From Sunxiuqinia sp965372405 (GTDB taxonomy: Bacteria; Bacteroidota; Bacteroidia; Bacteroidales; Prolixibacteraceae), in contig CBDVCE010000005.1 of the NCBI GenBank assembly GCA_965372405.1, forward strand, positions 1 through 64,000: DNA of 64,000 nucleotides, in the 5' to 3' direction. Of the stretch, positions 54,207-62,911 are shown piece by piece; position 1 is the stretch's first letter; each line of letters starts with the position of its first letter. Below the pieces are notes generated by a model, which had not been told where the DNA came from, made no database searches, and saw only the letters and a program-made list of their open reading frames with translations. Made by a program: the position numbers and the translations under genes.

Positions 54207-55169
54207 ATGAGCGATTTTTTCAATAGATACATAGATAATCAATGCAGCGATGCGGACTTTAGTTCTGCTATTGATTTGATGCTTTCTCCTAGTCTAAGAG
54301 GACAGCTTAACAAGCAGATGAAAGGTCACTGGGAAAAAACTACCGGGGACGGTGAACTACCAAACCTTACCAATACACTACACGGAATCCACTATCAAAT
54401 AAATAAAAAGGAAAAAGTTAAAACTGTTAGCTTATTCACTCATTTTTCTCGTATAGCTGCAATTTTGATTTTACCTCTTTGTATGGCTCTGGCTTATCTC
54501 GCATTTGAAAATCTCTCAAAAGAGATACGGATGCAAACTGTATTTTCTCCAATGGCATCTCGTACAAGTTTTCATTTACCTGATGGTTCTAAAGTATGGT
54601 TGAATGCTGGCTCTACACTTTCATTTCCTGATGAATTTTCAAGTAAATCAAGATCTGTTAAATTAACAGGTGAAGCATATTTCGATGTTAAAAAGAATGA
54701 TACTCCTTTTGAGATTGAAACTGAAAATTTCAACGTGAATGTATTGGGAACTGCATTTGATGTTTCTGCATATGACGGAGAAGTGGCTACTATTACATTG
54801 GTACGTGGGGAAGTAGCTATTGAGACAATAAGAGGTGATGGTGCTGTTTTGAGTCCTGGGGAACAGGTGATTATTACAGCTGAAACCGGAGTGATTAATA
54901 AACGTAATGTAAATACATATTTGTGCACTGCCTGGAAAGATAATTTATTGGTTTTTGATAATGAACCATTTAGCGAGGCACTGTCGAGAATTGAGCGCTG
55001 GTATAATTTGGATATTGTAATGGGAGATGAAGCTATTAAAGATATTCGAATTACGGGAACTTTTCAATTTGAGGGGATTAGTGAAATTCTACGTTTAATG
55101 GAAATTACTAATTCAATCATTTATACTTACGACAAAGACAAGAGACAAATAATACTAAAACTTAAATAA
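54207..55169 (+). CDS. FecR-family anti-sigma factor
   Basis: The open frame begins with TTG 54117, but that adds 30 basic residues unlike FecR N-termini. ATG 54207 (MSDFFNRYIDNQCSDADF) gives a normal 320-residue protein. A cytoplasmic N-terminal segment is followed by a membrane helix near residues 83-103 (AAILILPLCMALAYLAF), then a periplasmic FecR domain (LPDGSKVWLNAGSTLSF, LTGEAYFDV, GTAFDVSAY) and a DUF4974-like C-terminus. It should restrain the divergent ECF factor at 53472 and sense the SusC at 55324 through its STN domain. Confidence 0.93.
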   Translation: MSDFFNRYIDNQCSDADFSSAIDLMLSPSLRGQLNKQMKGHWEKTTGDGELPNLTNTLHGIHYQINKKEKVKTVSLFTHFSRIAAILILPLCMALAYLAFENLSKEIRMQTVFSPMASRTSFHLPDGSKVWLNAGSTLSFPDEFSSKSRSVKLTGEAYFDVKKNDTPFEIETENFNVNVLGTAFDVSAYDGEVATITLVRGEVAIETIRGDGAVLSPGEQVIITAETGVINKRNVNTYLCTAWKDNLLVFDNEPFSEALSRIERWYNLDIVMGDEAIKDIRITGTFQFEGISEILRLMEITNSIIYTYDKDKRQIILKLK

Positions 55170-55245
55170 AACTTTAACTATTAGTTGCCTATGGATAGAG
55201 GACTATAAGATTTTTTAAAAGGAAAGCTCTTGAAAAAGGGCGAAA

Positions 55246-55276
55246 CAAGTGAGAAAGTTGGCTCCTTCCTCACTTG
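55246..55276 (+). promoter_or_regulatory. Hairpin between fecR and susC
   Basis: CAAGTGAGAAAG pairs with CTTCCTCACTTG (12 bp, one mismatch) around a short loop, without a following U-tract. A hairpin in the same position precedes the SusC at 22845. It may be a processing or pausing site. Confidence 0.5.
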
Positions 55277-55323
55277 CATAAATAACTTCTTTCAAAATTA
55301 TTCATTATTAATCATTCAAAATT

Positions 55324-58300
55324 ATGAAAAAAAACGAATTACAAAGAGGTAGTTTACATACTTTTTTGTGTAAATTTTTAACAATTATGAAGTTGAGCAT
55401 CTTTATTATTTGCATTTCGGTATTGTCTGCATACTCTACAGGCACATATTCGCAGACTGCAAAATTATCGCTTCAGACACAAAACTCAACTATTGAGCAA
55501 GTGTTAGAACAAATCGAGGATCAAAGTGAATTCAGATTTTTCTACACTGAGAAACTTGATATGGACAAACGAATTGATACAGATTTTCAAAATTCTCGTA
55601 TCGATGAAGTTCTTGATAATGTTTTTGTTGATACTAATATCAACTATAAAATTGTAGGTCGTCAGGTTGCATTATTTTCTGACAAAAACAATTTTACTGC
55701 ATTTGGAATGCAGCAAGTTGATAAAGTAAACGGAAATGTTACTGATAGATCAGGTGAACCACTTCCTGGAGTTTCTATTGTAATTAGAGGAACTACACGA
55801 GGAACTATTACTGATTTTGATGGTAATTATACTCTTGGAAATATTCCTGCAAATTCTACATTGGTATATTCTTTTGTTGGAATGAAAACTCAAGAAGTTC
55901 CTGTTGGCGGACAATCTTCTATTAACATTGTTTTGGAAGAAGATGCTATTGGTGTTGATGAGGTTGTGGTAACTGCACTTGGTATTAAAAAATCAGCTAA
56001 GGCTCTTGGTTATTCAGTTTCAAAAGTAAGCACTGATAGGATTCTTGCCAGTGGTACTCCTTCAAATGCATTGCAATCATTATATGGTAGTGCTGCAGGT
56101 GTACAGGTAGCAGCAACTGCTGGTGGTCCAACAGGGGGTATGAAAATTAATATTCGTAATGCTGTTTCATTTGATGCTAATTCAACAACTCGTCCTTTGA
56201 TTGTTGTTGATGGTGTTCCAATTCATGATGAAAACACATCAATGAGTTATAACAGTAGAGCAGGACGTGATAATGGTACTGGTATTAATGATATTAACCC
56301 GGACGATATCGCTTCTTTCGAAATCCTTAAAGGTGCAAAAGCTTCTGTACTTTACGGTAGTGAAGGTGCAAACGGTGTAATCTTGATTACTACTAAAAGT
56401 GGTACTAAAGGGCAAGGCTTAGGTGTTTCTGCGTCTTTCACAACAACTTGGGATAATATTGCATTTATGCCAGATCTACAAGATCAATATGGTACTGGTA
56501 GAAGTCCAAGTTCAACAGAAACTGATGATCAAGGATATTTACTTGATGATAATGGTGTAAGAACATTGGATGATAGTGGTAGTGCTTTTGGTCCTAAATT
56601 TGATCCTAGTGTTCAGTTGAAATGGTGGGATGGAAGTTCAAAACCTTGGGCTCCTAATGGCACAAGCATATACGACCAGTTGTTCCAAACAGGTAGTCAA
56701 ACAACTTCAAACATTGCATTGAGTTCTAGTAGTGATAAGGGATCAATGAGATTTTCTTACACGAATATGCAATTGACTCCAACCACTCCAGGTGGAGAGT
56801 TTGATAAAAATACGTTCAGTATCAATACTTCTTATAATATTACTGATAATCTTACAGTAAAGTATACTGGTAACTACTATGTATCTAAAAATCAAAACCC
56901 AGCTTTTGCCGGTTCTTTTGATGCACAGGGTGCACGTTCAAGTTTAGGTGCTTATAGTGCTGATATTGATGTTGATTTGATTAGACAATACCTGGTAACT
57001 GATGATGGTTACAATTTCTTTTCGAATCCAAATATGAAGGAGTTCTTCTCAAATGGACGAAGCAGTGTTGTTGGTTCTCTTTGGGATTGGAGTCAGGATG
57101 AATCTATTAATGATAGGATTCACAATATCCAATCATTAACTATCGATTTAAAACTGAATGAAGTTTTTGGAGTAACTGTAATGGGTGGTCTTGATAATAC
57201 TAGTCTAAGATCAATCTATAGAGGTAAACTACGTGATCCTTCATTAATTGGACCTAACAGTGGTGCTGTTTATAGAGATGTATCAAGACAAATTCGTAAA
57301 ACATACGGTCAAGGTATGGTTAACTTTGATACTGATGTTAATGATTTCAATTTCTCAGGTTTCGTTGGTGGTGCTATTCGTCACAATTACGAAGATAGTA
57401 AAGGAGCTGAAGTATTAGGTGGAATGGTTATTCCAAACTATTTCTCATTCTCTAACTTACCTTCAGGTGTACAACCTCAATATAGTTATGGTAATGGTGA
57501 AGATATTCTATACAGTTTACTTGGTTCTGCTCAGGTTGCTTGGAAAGACCAAATATATGTTGAAGCACAAGCAAGAAATGACTGGTCTTCTATTTTGCCT
57601 CCAGATAATAACAGCTACTTCTATCCAGGTGTAAGTGCTACGTGGATTGCAACATCAAGTCTGGAATTACCTGAAATTATTGAATTTGCTAAATTAAGAG
57701 CGTCATGGGCAGATGTAGGTCGTCCGGGATCACGTTACTTCAGTAATGTTAACTTTGGTGTTTCTCAATCAGGTGCTGGTTATATTCTTTCACCTCCGAG
57801 TCACTTGCCTCCAATGGATGAAAATTTCCGTCCAAACTTGAAGCCAGAAAAGAAACGTGAATTTGAACTAGGTATGGAAGCATACTTATTCAAGAATCAA
57901 CGTATTGGTGTTGACTTCTCATTCTACACTTCAAATACATATGACCAAATTATGGCTGTTGCAGCTCCTCCGGGATTCGGTGTTTCTTCTATCCGTATGA
58001 ACGCTGGTGATGTTGCAAATACTGGTTGGGAATTGGCTTTGAAAACAAAACCAATTGACTCCAGAGATTTTAAATGGACTGTTGACATTACATTTGCTTC
58101 AAGTAAAACTCAGGTTAAAAAACTTGATGGAGAACTTACTTCACTTTCTTTATATGGTTTTAACGGTATGAATGTTGTTGCCGAAGTAGGTGGTGAATAT
58201 GGTTTAATTTATCAGCAAAAAGGATGGCAGCACTATATCAATCCATCAGATCCTAACGATCCGAAGAATGGTCAAAAAGTTGTTGCGAATAATGGTGCTT

Positions 58301-58962
58301 CATACAATTATGCATCTACTAGTAGTAAAATGGTAGGTAAATTATTACCTGATGTAACAGGTGGTCTATTTACTTCATTCGCATACAAAAACCTTAGATT
58401 GGTTGCCAATTTAGATTACTCTTTTGGTGCATTCTTTGTCTCAGAAGGAGAAACTTATATGATGGCTGCTGGTGTATTGGATGAAACTCTTAAATACAGA
58501 GATGAAGCTAGTGGTGGTAAGGCATATCATTTAAGTGATAGTAATGAAAAAGTATTGGGTGCTTCTCCTTCAGGTGGTGCTACATTCTATGATGGAGTAG
58601 TTCTTGATGGTGTACTACCTAATGGTGATGTGAATACAAAAGTTGTTTCTGCTGAAGACTACTATGGAGATTCTTATTTCTCAAATGGTTTCTTCCCGGA
58701 AGATAGACTTTTCAAAAGTGATTATGTAGCATTGCGTAACATTGCACTTGACTATACTATTCCTCAGTCACTAACTCGTAAGTTTGGGTTGAATGGTCTT
58801 ACTTTATCAGTTTTTGCAAATAACGTAGCTTATTTGTACAAAGATGCTCCGAATTCGATCCCAGAATCTTCTAATGGAACAGGGTGGAATAATAGTAGCT
58901 ACGGTACTACTGCACTCCCATCACAACGTTCAGTTGGTATGGCTATAAAAATCAAATTATAA
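55324..58962 (+). CDS. SusC/RagA-family TonB-linked outer-membrane transporter with STN domain
   Basis: This 1212-residue transporter is the longest of the three here. The signal peptide ends near residue 41 (TYSQT); an ATG at 55387 could be an alternative start. An STN domain (about 45-118, IEQVLEQIEDQSEFRFFYT) is followed by a CarboxypepD_reg-like domain (about 130-210, GEPLPGVSIVIRGTTRGTITDFDG). The plug (GVDEVVVTALGIKKSAKALGY and YGSEGANGVILITTKSG) leads to a barrel ending in MAIKIKL. Its codons strongly favour T-ending forms (GGT, GCT, ACT, CGT), more so than the other SusC genes, as in highly expressed genes. It is 18 bp before susD. The ligand is unknown, and no hydrolase gene accompanies the pair. 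Confidence 0.95.
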   Translation: MKKNELQRGSLHTFLCKFLTIMKLSIFIICISVLSAYSTGTYSQTAKLSLQTQNSTIEQVLEQIEDQSEFRFFYTEKLDMDKRIDTDFQNSRIDEVLDNVFVDTNINYKIVGRQVALFSDKNNFTAFGMQQVDKVNGNVTDRSGEPLPGVSIVIRGTTRGTITDFDGNYTLGNIPANSTLVYSFVGMKTQEVPVGGQSSINIVLEEDAIGVDEVVVTALGIKKSAKALGYSVSKVSTDRILASGTPSNALQSLYGSAAGVQVAATAGGPTGGMKINIRNAVSFDANSTTRPLIVVDGVPIHDENTSMSYNSRAGRDNGTGINDINPDDIASFEILKGAKASVLYGSEGANGVILITTKSGTKGQGLGVSASFTTTWDNIAFMPDLQDQYGTGRSPSSTETDDQGYLLDDNGVRTLDDSGSAFGPKFDPSVQLKWWDGSSKPWAPNGTSIYDQLFQTGSQTTSNIALSSSSDKGSMRFSYTNMQLTPTTPGGEFDKNTFSINTSYNITDNLTVKYTGNYYVSKNQNPAFAGSFDAQGARSSLGAYSADIDVDLIRQYLVTDDGYNFFSNPNMKEFFSNGRSSVVGSLWDWSQDESINDRIHNIQSLTIDLKLNEVFGVTVMGGLDNTSLRSIYRGKLRDPSLIGPNSGAVYRDVSRQIRKTYGQGMVNFDTDVNDFNFSGFVGGAIRHNYEDSKGAEVLGGMVIPNYFSFSNLPSGVQPQYSYGNGEDILYSLLGSAQVAWKDQIYVEAQARNDWSSILPPDNNSYFYPGVSATWIATSSLELPEIIEFAKLRASWADVGRPGSRYFSNVNFGVSQSGAGYILSPPSHLPPMDENFRPNLKPEKKREFELGMEAYLFKNQRIGVDFSFYTSNTYDQIMAVAAPPGFGVSSIRMNAGDVANTGWELALKTKPIDSRDFKWTVDITFASSKTQVKKLDGELTSLSLYGFNGMNVVAEVGGEYGLIYQQKGWQHYINPSDPNDPKNGQKVVANNGASYNYASTSSKMVGKLLPDVTGGLFTSFAYKNLRLVANLDYSFGAFFVSEGETYMMAAGVLDETLKYRDEASGGKAYHLSDSNEKVLGASPSGGATFYDGVVLDGVLPNGDVNTKVVSAEDYYGDSYFSNGFFPEDRLFKSDYVALRNIALDYTIPQSLTRKFGLNGLTLSVFANNVAYLYKDAPNSIPESSNGTGWNNSSYGTTALPSQRSVGMAIKIKL

Positions 58963-58980
58963 TTTTTAAAAAGCTTACAA

Positions 58981-60972
58981 ATGAAAAATATAATTAAAAT
59001 TTCAACTCTTGCTATCCTGGTGTTATTTTCATCAGTCTCATGTCAGGATGAGTTAGAAAGATTATACCAGAATCCAGATGGATTCTCCAAAGAACAAGCT
59101 GATAATGCTGGGGTAAGTATTATCGCTGGATACTTTACCGCTCAATGTACACGTGGCTTCTTCCTAAGGGGAGATTATGGAAGCCAATACCACCTATTAC
59201 GTAGTGGTAACCGTATTATGGGAAATGGAATTCAGTTATTCTATGCTCATAGTCCTTATGGATTATCTTACACTCTTAGAGATGTAGAGCATGACTGGGG
59301 AACAAATGCTTTTAATACTTCTGTTTTTAACAAGATTAACAGTGATTGGATTAAGCAGGTACTTTGGGGACAAAAAGAATACAATAAAATTCCTGAAGGC
59401 GAGGCTTCTACAATGGATGACTTGTTTATGAAGTTATTGCATGTATTGAAAGCTTATGGTTATCAAAGAGCGATTGACCTGTATGATGAAGTACCTTATT
59501 TTGAAACAGGTTCTGCAGGTGCTCTTGAGGGAGACAGAGCAGTTTACCTTGGACAAAAAGAGATTTATCCTAAATTGATTGAAGAACTAAAAGCTTCTGA
59601 TGAGTATATTGCTGGATTAACTTTGACTGATAGTGAACAAACATTGTTAACGAATCAGGATGTTATCTTTAATGGTGATCTTCTACAATGGAGAAAATAT
59701 ATCAATTCTCTTCGTTTAAGATGTGCTATGAATGTTAGTGAGGTAACTCCTGACGTAACACAAACTGTTATTTCTGAATTAAACGGAAAACCTTTGTTTG
59801 ATGAGTATGATGATGTTGCAGGTTTGGCTGATATTGCAATTGTTGAACCATATCGTATTCAAAGAGAATTAGGTATTACACGTGCTTTCCGTGAAGTTAG
59901 CTGGACTCAGCATGCAAATGCGAAGTTCTTACACGAAGTTATGCATTGTGTTCCTGATGAAAAAAGTGTAGTAGTTAATGGCGAAACACTTTATTATTTT
60001 GATGGTGATAATGTTGCTGAAGGATTATTAGATGGTACTGTTGATCCAAGGATTACTTACCTTTATTCAGCGAATATTAGAGGTCATTACTTTGGTTCAC
60101 AAATTCAATGGGACCATGGAACTGATCCTAACAGTTATTTCAGCAAAATCATGCGTGGATATTATATCGACGATCCTATCTTAACAGATATCAGTGTTCA
60201 CTCTATTACATTTGGTAAAAATGATGAACATACAATTAATTTGAACGATGAGACCAAAGCTGATCTTACTTTACGTGAAGCTTTCTTGCGTGATAAATTC
60301 CATTCATATGTAGCTAACTTTGTCGATACTGATTGGTTTAATGGTGTTGACGCAAATATGGTTTCTGAGCATAATGTTCGTCCACTTTTCAACTTTGATA
60401 TTAGATTCCCTACTCTTCATGCAGTTGAAACTGAGCTTTCATTAGCTGAAGCTGGAGTAAGAGGATTTGGAACATTGAATGGTACAGCACGTGAGCATTA
60501 TAAAAATGCTGTTGAGTTATCTTGTACATATTGGTACAATATTAATGCTGGAAATCAATATTCAAGACAAACAGTTCCTGCATATCCAAGTTATATGGAT
60601 GACTCTAGAATTGATAGAGACAGACCAGAAATGGAATATGATGCAGCAGCTTATGCTGAAACTGAAGCTCAGAATTTCGATGCAATGTCAGATCAGGAAA
60701 AAGTACAAGCAATTTTCAATCAATTGCAACTACATTATAACCTATTTAACTGGGAAACTCCTTATACTGCAGCTCGTCGTTTAATTAAGTATCTAGGTAC
60801 TAATCCTGCTACTCCTTTTGACACATTCGAATGGAAAGAAAGAATGTCTTATCCTGGTGGAATTCAGGCATCAGATCCTGAGAACTGGGCTAAGATTAGC
60901 GTGCACAATGATGTTAATCTTCCTGTTTGGTTAACTGGTCGTACTGAGAAGTGGAAAAATGTTTTAGAGTAA
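58981..60972 (+). CDS. SusD/RagB-like outer-membrane lipoprotein, unusually long
   Basis: This 663-residue SPII lipoprotein (lipobox VSC, Cys21) begins QDELERLYQNPDGFSKEQ, as in the SusD-like_2 branch, which more often runs near 500 residues. Recognisable core segments are LLHVLKAYGYQRAIDLYDEVPYFETG and QWRKYINSLRLRCAMNVSE. The C-terminal half contains LSLAEAGVRGFGTLNG and ends in a WK-rich tail. The additional ~150 residues appear as insertions in the middle and the C-terminal half (about 280-420 and 540-640). It shares the T-ending codon preference of the SusC gene 18 bp upstream and should form its lid. Confidence 0.88.
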   Translation: MKNIIKISTLAILVLFSSVSCQDELERLYQNPDGFSKEQADNAGVSIIAGYFTAQCTRGFFLRGDYGSQYHLLRSGNRIMGNGIQLFYAHSPYGLSYTLRDVEHDWGTNAFNTSVFNKINSDWIKQVLWGQKEYNKIPEGEASTMDDLFMKLLHVLKAYGYQRAIDLYDEVPYFETGSAGALEGDRAVYLGQKEIYPKLIEELKASDEYIAGLTLTDSEQTLLTNQDVIFNGDLLQWRKYINSLRLRCAMNVSEVTPDVTQTVISELNGKPLFDEYDDVAGLADIAIVEPYRIQRELGITRAFREVSWTQHANAKFLHEVMHCVPDEKSVVVNGETLYYFDGDNVAEGLLDGTVDPRITYLYSANIRGHYFGSQIQWDHGTDPNSYFSKIMRGYYIDDPILTDISVHSITFGKNDEHTINLNDETKADLTLREAFLRDKFHSYVANFVDTDWFNGVDANMVSEHNVRPLFNFDIRFPTLHAVETELSLAEAGVRGFGTLNGTAREHYKNAVELSCTYWYNINAGNQYSRQTVPAYPSYMDDSRIDRDRPEMEYDAAAYAETEAQNFDAMSDQEKVQAIFNQLQLHYNLFNWETPYTAARRLIKYLGTNPATPFDTFEWKERMSYPGGIQASDPENWAKISVHNDVNLPVWLTGRTEKWKNVLE

Positions 60973-61004
60973 ACGATAAATCAAAAAAATAAAACAAAGA
61001 TATT

Positions 61005-61343
61005 ATGAAAAGAATAATTTATATATGCTTGATTTTGTTTGCTGCTGTTGCTTGTAGCAAGTCAAATGATGGTACTATTATTGGTACTGCAAGTGCAGAT
61101 GGTGGTAACGTCGTTTCCGGAATCACGGTTAAATTATACTCTGAAGCTACTCAGTTAGTAGAAGAAACAACAACTGATAATACTGGTAACTTTTCATTTA
61201 CCGGTTTAGAAACTGGCAACTACTATGTTGCAGGTACAATCGTTGTTGGTTCTGACACCTGGGATTCAGGTAATAGGCCTCAAATGGTTTATGTAAGTGA
61301 TGAGATTGTTAAAGAAGTAGCACTGTCACTGAGTATGAAGTAA
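61005..61343 (+). CDS. Small lipoprotein with a carboxypeptidase-regulatory-like (Ig-like) domain
   Basis: This 112-residue lipoprotein (lipobox VAC, Cys17) consists of one beta-sandwich: GTASADGGNVVSGITVKLYS, TTTDNTGNFSFTGLETGNYYV and a final strand. This is the CarboxypepD_reg/SdrD-B-like fold often used as a spacer or binding module. It has no catalytic residues. It follows susD by 32 bp and is closed by a terminator, so it belongs to the third SusC/D operon and may be an accessory surface protein. Confidence 0.8.
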   Translation: MKRIIYICLILFAAVACSKSNDGTIIGTASADGGNVVSGITVKLYSEATQLVEETTTDNTGNFSFTGLETGNYYVAGTIVVGSDTWDSGNRPQMVYVSDEIVKEVALSLSMK

Positions 61344-61362
61344 ACCCAATACCTCAATATAT

Positions 61363-61391
61363 AAAACCGGTCATTTATGGCCGGTTTTTTT
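61363..61391 (+). terminator. Rho-independent terminator of the third SusC/D operon
   Basis: AAAACCGGTC pairs with GGCCGGTTTT (one G-U pair) around a short loop, followed by further T. It ends the operon 20 bp after the small lipoprotein gene. Confidence 0.88.
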
Positions 61392-61465
61392 GTGCCCTAT
61401 ATTTTCCTATTGTGGCATGTTTTTTGTAAAATAGAGGAATAGCCATTAATCAAATTATTTGCCTT

Positions 61466-62431
61466 ATGAAATTATTGATAATTTGTTCGATTGTTATAAT
61501 TGCTCCTTATTTATTATTTGCTCAGGCTTGTACGGGGACTTTAGTCGATATAGAATCAAAAGAACCAATACCATATGCACATGTATTTATTTATGGAACC
61601 TCCTATGGAACTACTTCCAACTTAAATGGTTCATTTTCATTTAAGACAAATGGATATGAGAATTTACCTTTAATTGTAAGTGTAATTGGTTATCAGACAA
61701 TTCGAGTTGAAAATGATTATGTCTCAAATGCTTTAAGAATTGAACTCCACCCGAAAACATTCAAGATTGGCGAAGTAGAAGTAACTCCTGATAAATGGTC
61801 TAATAAGAAGAAAATTAGAATATTTAAAGAAGAGTTTTTAGGGAAAGGTTCTAATGCAGAAGAATGCTCAATTCTTAATCAAGAAGATATTGACCTAAGA
61901 TATTACTCAGAAACAAAAACGTTGAAAGCATCATCGGATAAACCTATAGAAATTTTAAATAGTGCATTAGGATACAGTATAACATATATTCTGGATAAGT
62001 TCGTAATGAATGAGTTGAAAACTTGCTATCAAGGAAATTATGTTTTTGAAGAATTACCTTGTCACAAAAGAGAAAAGTCGAAGGTTTTAAGAAAAAGAAA
62101 ACGAACCTATAAAGGTTCTCGAATGCATTTTGTAAGATCACTTTGGAATGGCTATATCGCTTCGCAAGGATTTTATATTTTCGACATGAAGTATAATCCA
62201 TTGAATGTTAGTGATATCCGTTATGTTGCAAATGATCAACGATACATGGTGTTGGAAGATACCGTAAAGATTAAATATTTACGTAAAAATCAATCGTCAC
62301 AAATTATTCCTTCAGAATGGTTTACAAGAATTGAAAAGAATGGTTATTTCGAGCCTACATCACTATATTGGCGATATGATATTGCTGTTTCCAGAGTAGC
62401 TGATTTATTACCATTTGACTACTTGCCTTGA
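61466..62431 (+). CDS. Exported carboxypeptidase-like regulatory-domain protein
   Basis: This 321-residue protein has a signal peptide ending near residue 20 (LFAQ). Residues about 22-95 are a CarboxypepD_reg-like beta-sandwich (GTLVDIESKEPIPYAHVFIY, GTTSNLNGSFSFK), as at the N-terminus of SusC proteins but without plug or barrel. The remaining ~225 residues are basic and Tyr-rich (for example SKVLRKRKRTYKGSRMHFVR) and match a recurrent Bacteroidota family of unknown role. No catalytic motif is seen. It lies after a terminator and so is probably a separate transcript. Confidence 0.75.
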   Translation: MKLLIICSIVIIAPYLLFAQACTGTLVDIESKEPIPYAHVFIYGTSYGTTSNLNGSFSFKTNGYENLPLIVSVIGYQTIRVENDYVSNALRIELHPKTFKIGEVEVTPDKWSNKKKIRIFKEEFLGKGSNAEECSILNQEDIDLRYYSETKTLKASSDKPIEILNSALGYSITYILDKFVMNELKTCYQGNYVFEELPCHKREKSKVLRKRKRTYKGSRMHFVRSLWNGYIASQGFYIFDMKYNPLNVSDIRYVANDQRYMVLEDTVKIKYLRKNQSSQIIPSEWFTRIEKNGYFEPTSLYWRYDIAVSRVADLLPFDYLP

Positions 62432-62592
62432 TGATGCTAAAAATTCTCTTTCTAATAAAGTAATGAATATTTTTTAATATCCACTTCGTGCATCATTTCG
62501 TAAACGGTTTCAATAATCTGTTCTGCGTTTGGGGAAGCAAAGCTATGCTGAAATCCCTTTATCTATAGGTCTTTCAGGTGCTTTTTCTCTTC

Positions 62593-62872
62593 GTCCATGC
62601 AAACCATGGACAAGTCCACAGGCTTCATGGACTTGCCCACGGGACTTATTACCTTGTCCACGATGATCATGGGGTAGTCCACGAACACCATGGAGTTGTC
62701 CGCGGATATCATGGACTTGTCCGCGAATATGATGGAACAGTCCACAGGCTTCGTGGACATGTCCACGGGACTTATTACCTTGTCCACGATGATCATGGAG
62801 TAGTCCACGAATACCATGGACTAGTCCGCGCTTATAATTTCCTTGTCCGTAAAGGCCATGGACGTGTGGATT
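62593..62872. repeat. 21-bp-period array with internal dyads (array C), 13-14 units
   Basis: Units start at 62593 and every 21 bp to 62845, with a degenerate unit at 62866. The consensus is GTCC[AG]C, six variable bases, CATGGAC and two bases. GTCCATG and CATGGAC are complementary, so units can form small hairpins. Units 2-5 (62614-62697) recur as units 8-11 (62740-62823) with seven differences in 84 bp, a duplication of exactly six periods (126 bp). The array lies between the ends of converging genes at 62431 and 62912; the remaining bases 62432-62592 show no gene. Confidence 0.9.
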
Positions 62873-62911
62873 CACTGCCCGGGTCTATTCAATAAACTGT
62901 GTTTTACTGCC

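Noticed and set aside
62593..62872. CRISPR or TIGR-like guide array
   Set aside because: Repeats are far too short and the period is too small for CRISPR, no cas or Tas-like (Nop-domain) gene is in the window, and some centres repeat exactly by block duplication. A guide function is not excluded but is unsupported.
62543..62895. Open frames of 84-110 codons across array C on both strands, with heptapeptide repeats such as VDKVISP
   Set aside because: Any 21-bp array gives heptads in every frame. Several frames on both strands are open at once, there is no clear start or signal, and conservation follows the DNA dyad rather than one reading frame. I treat it as non-coding, with moderate certainty.
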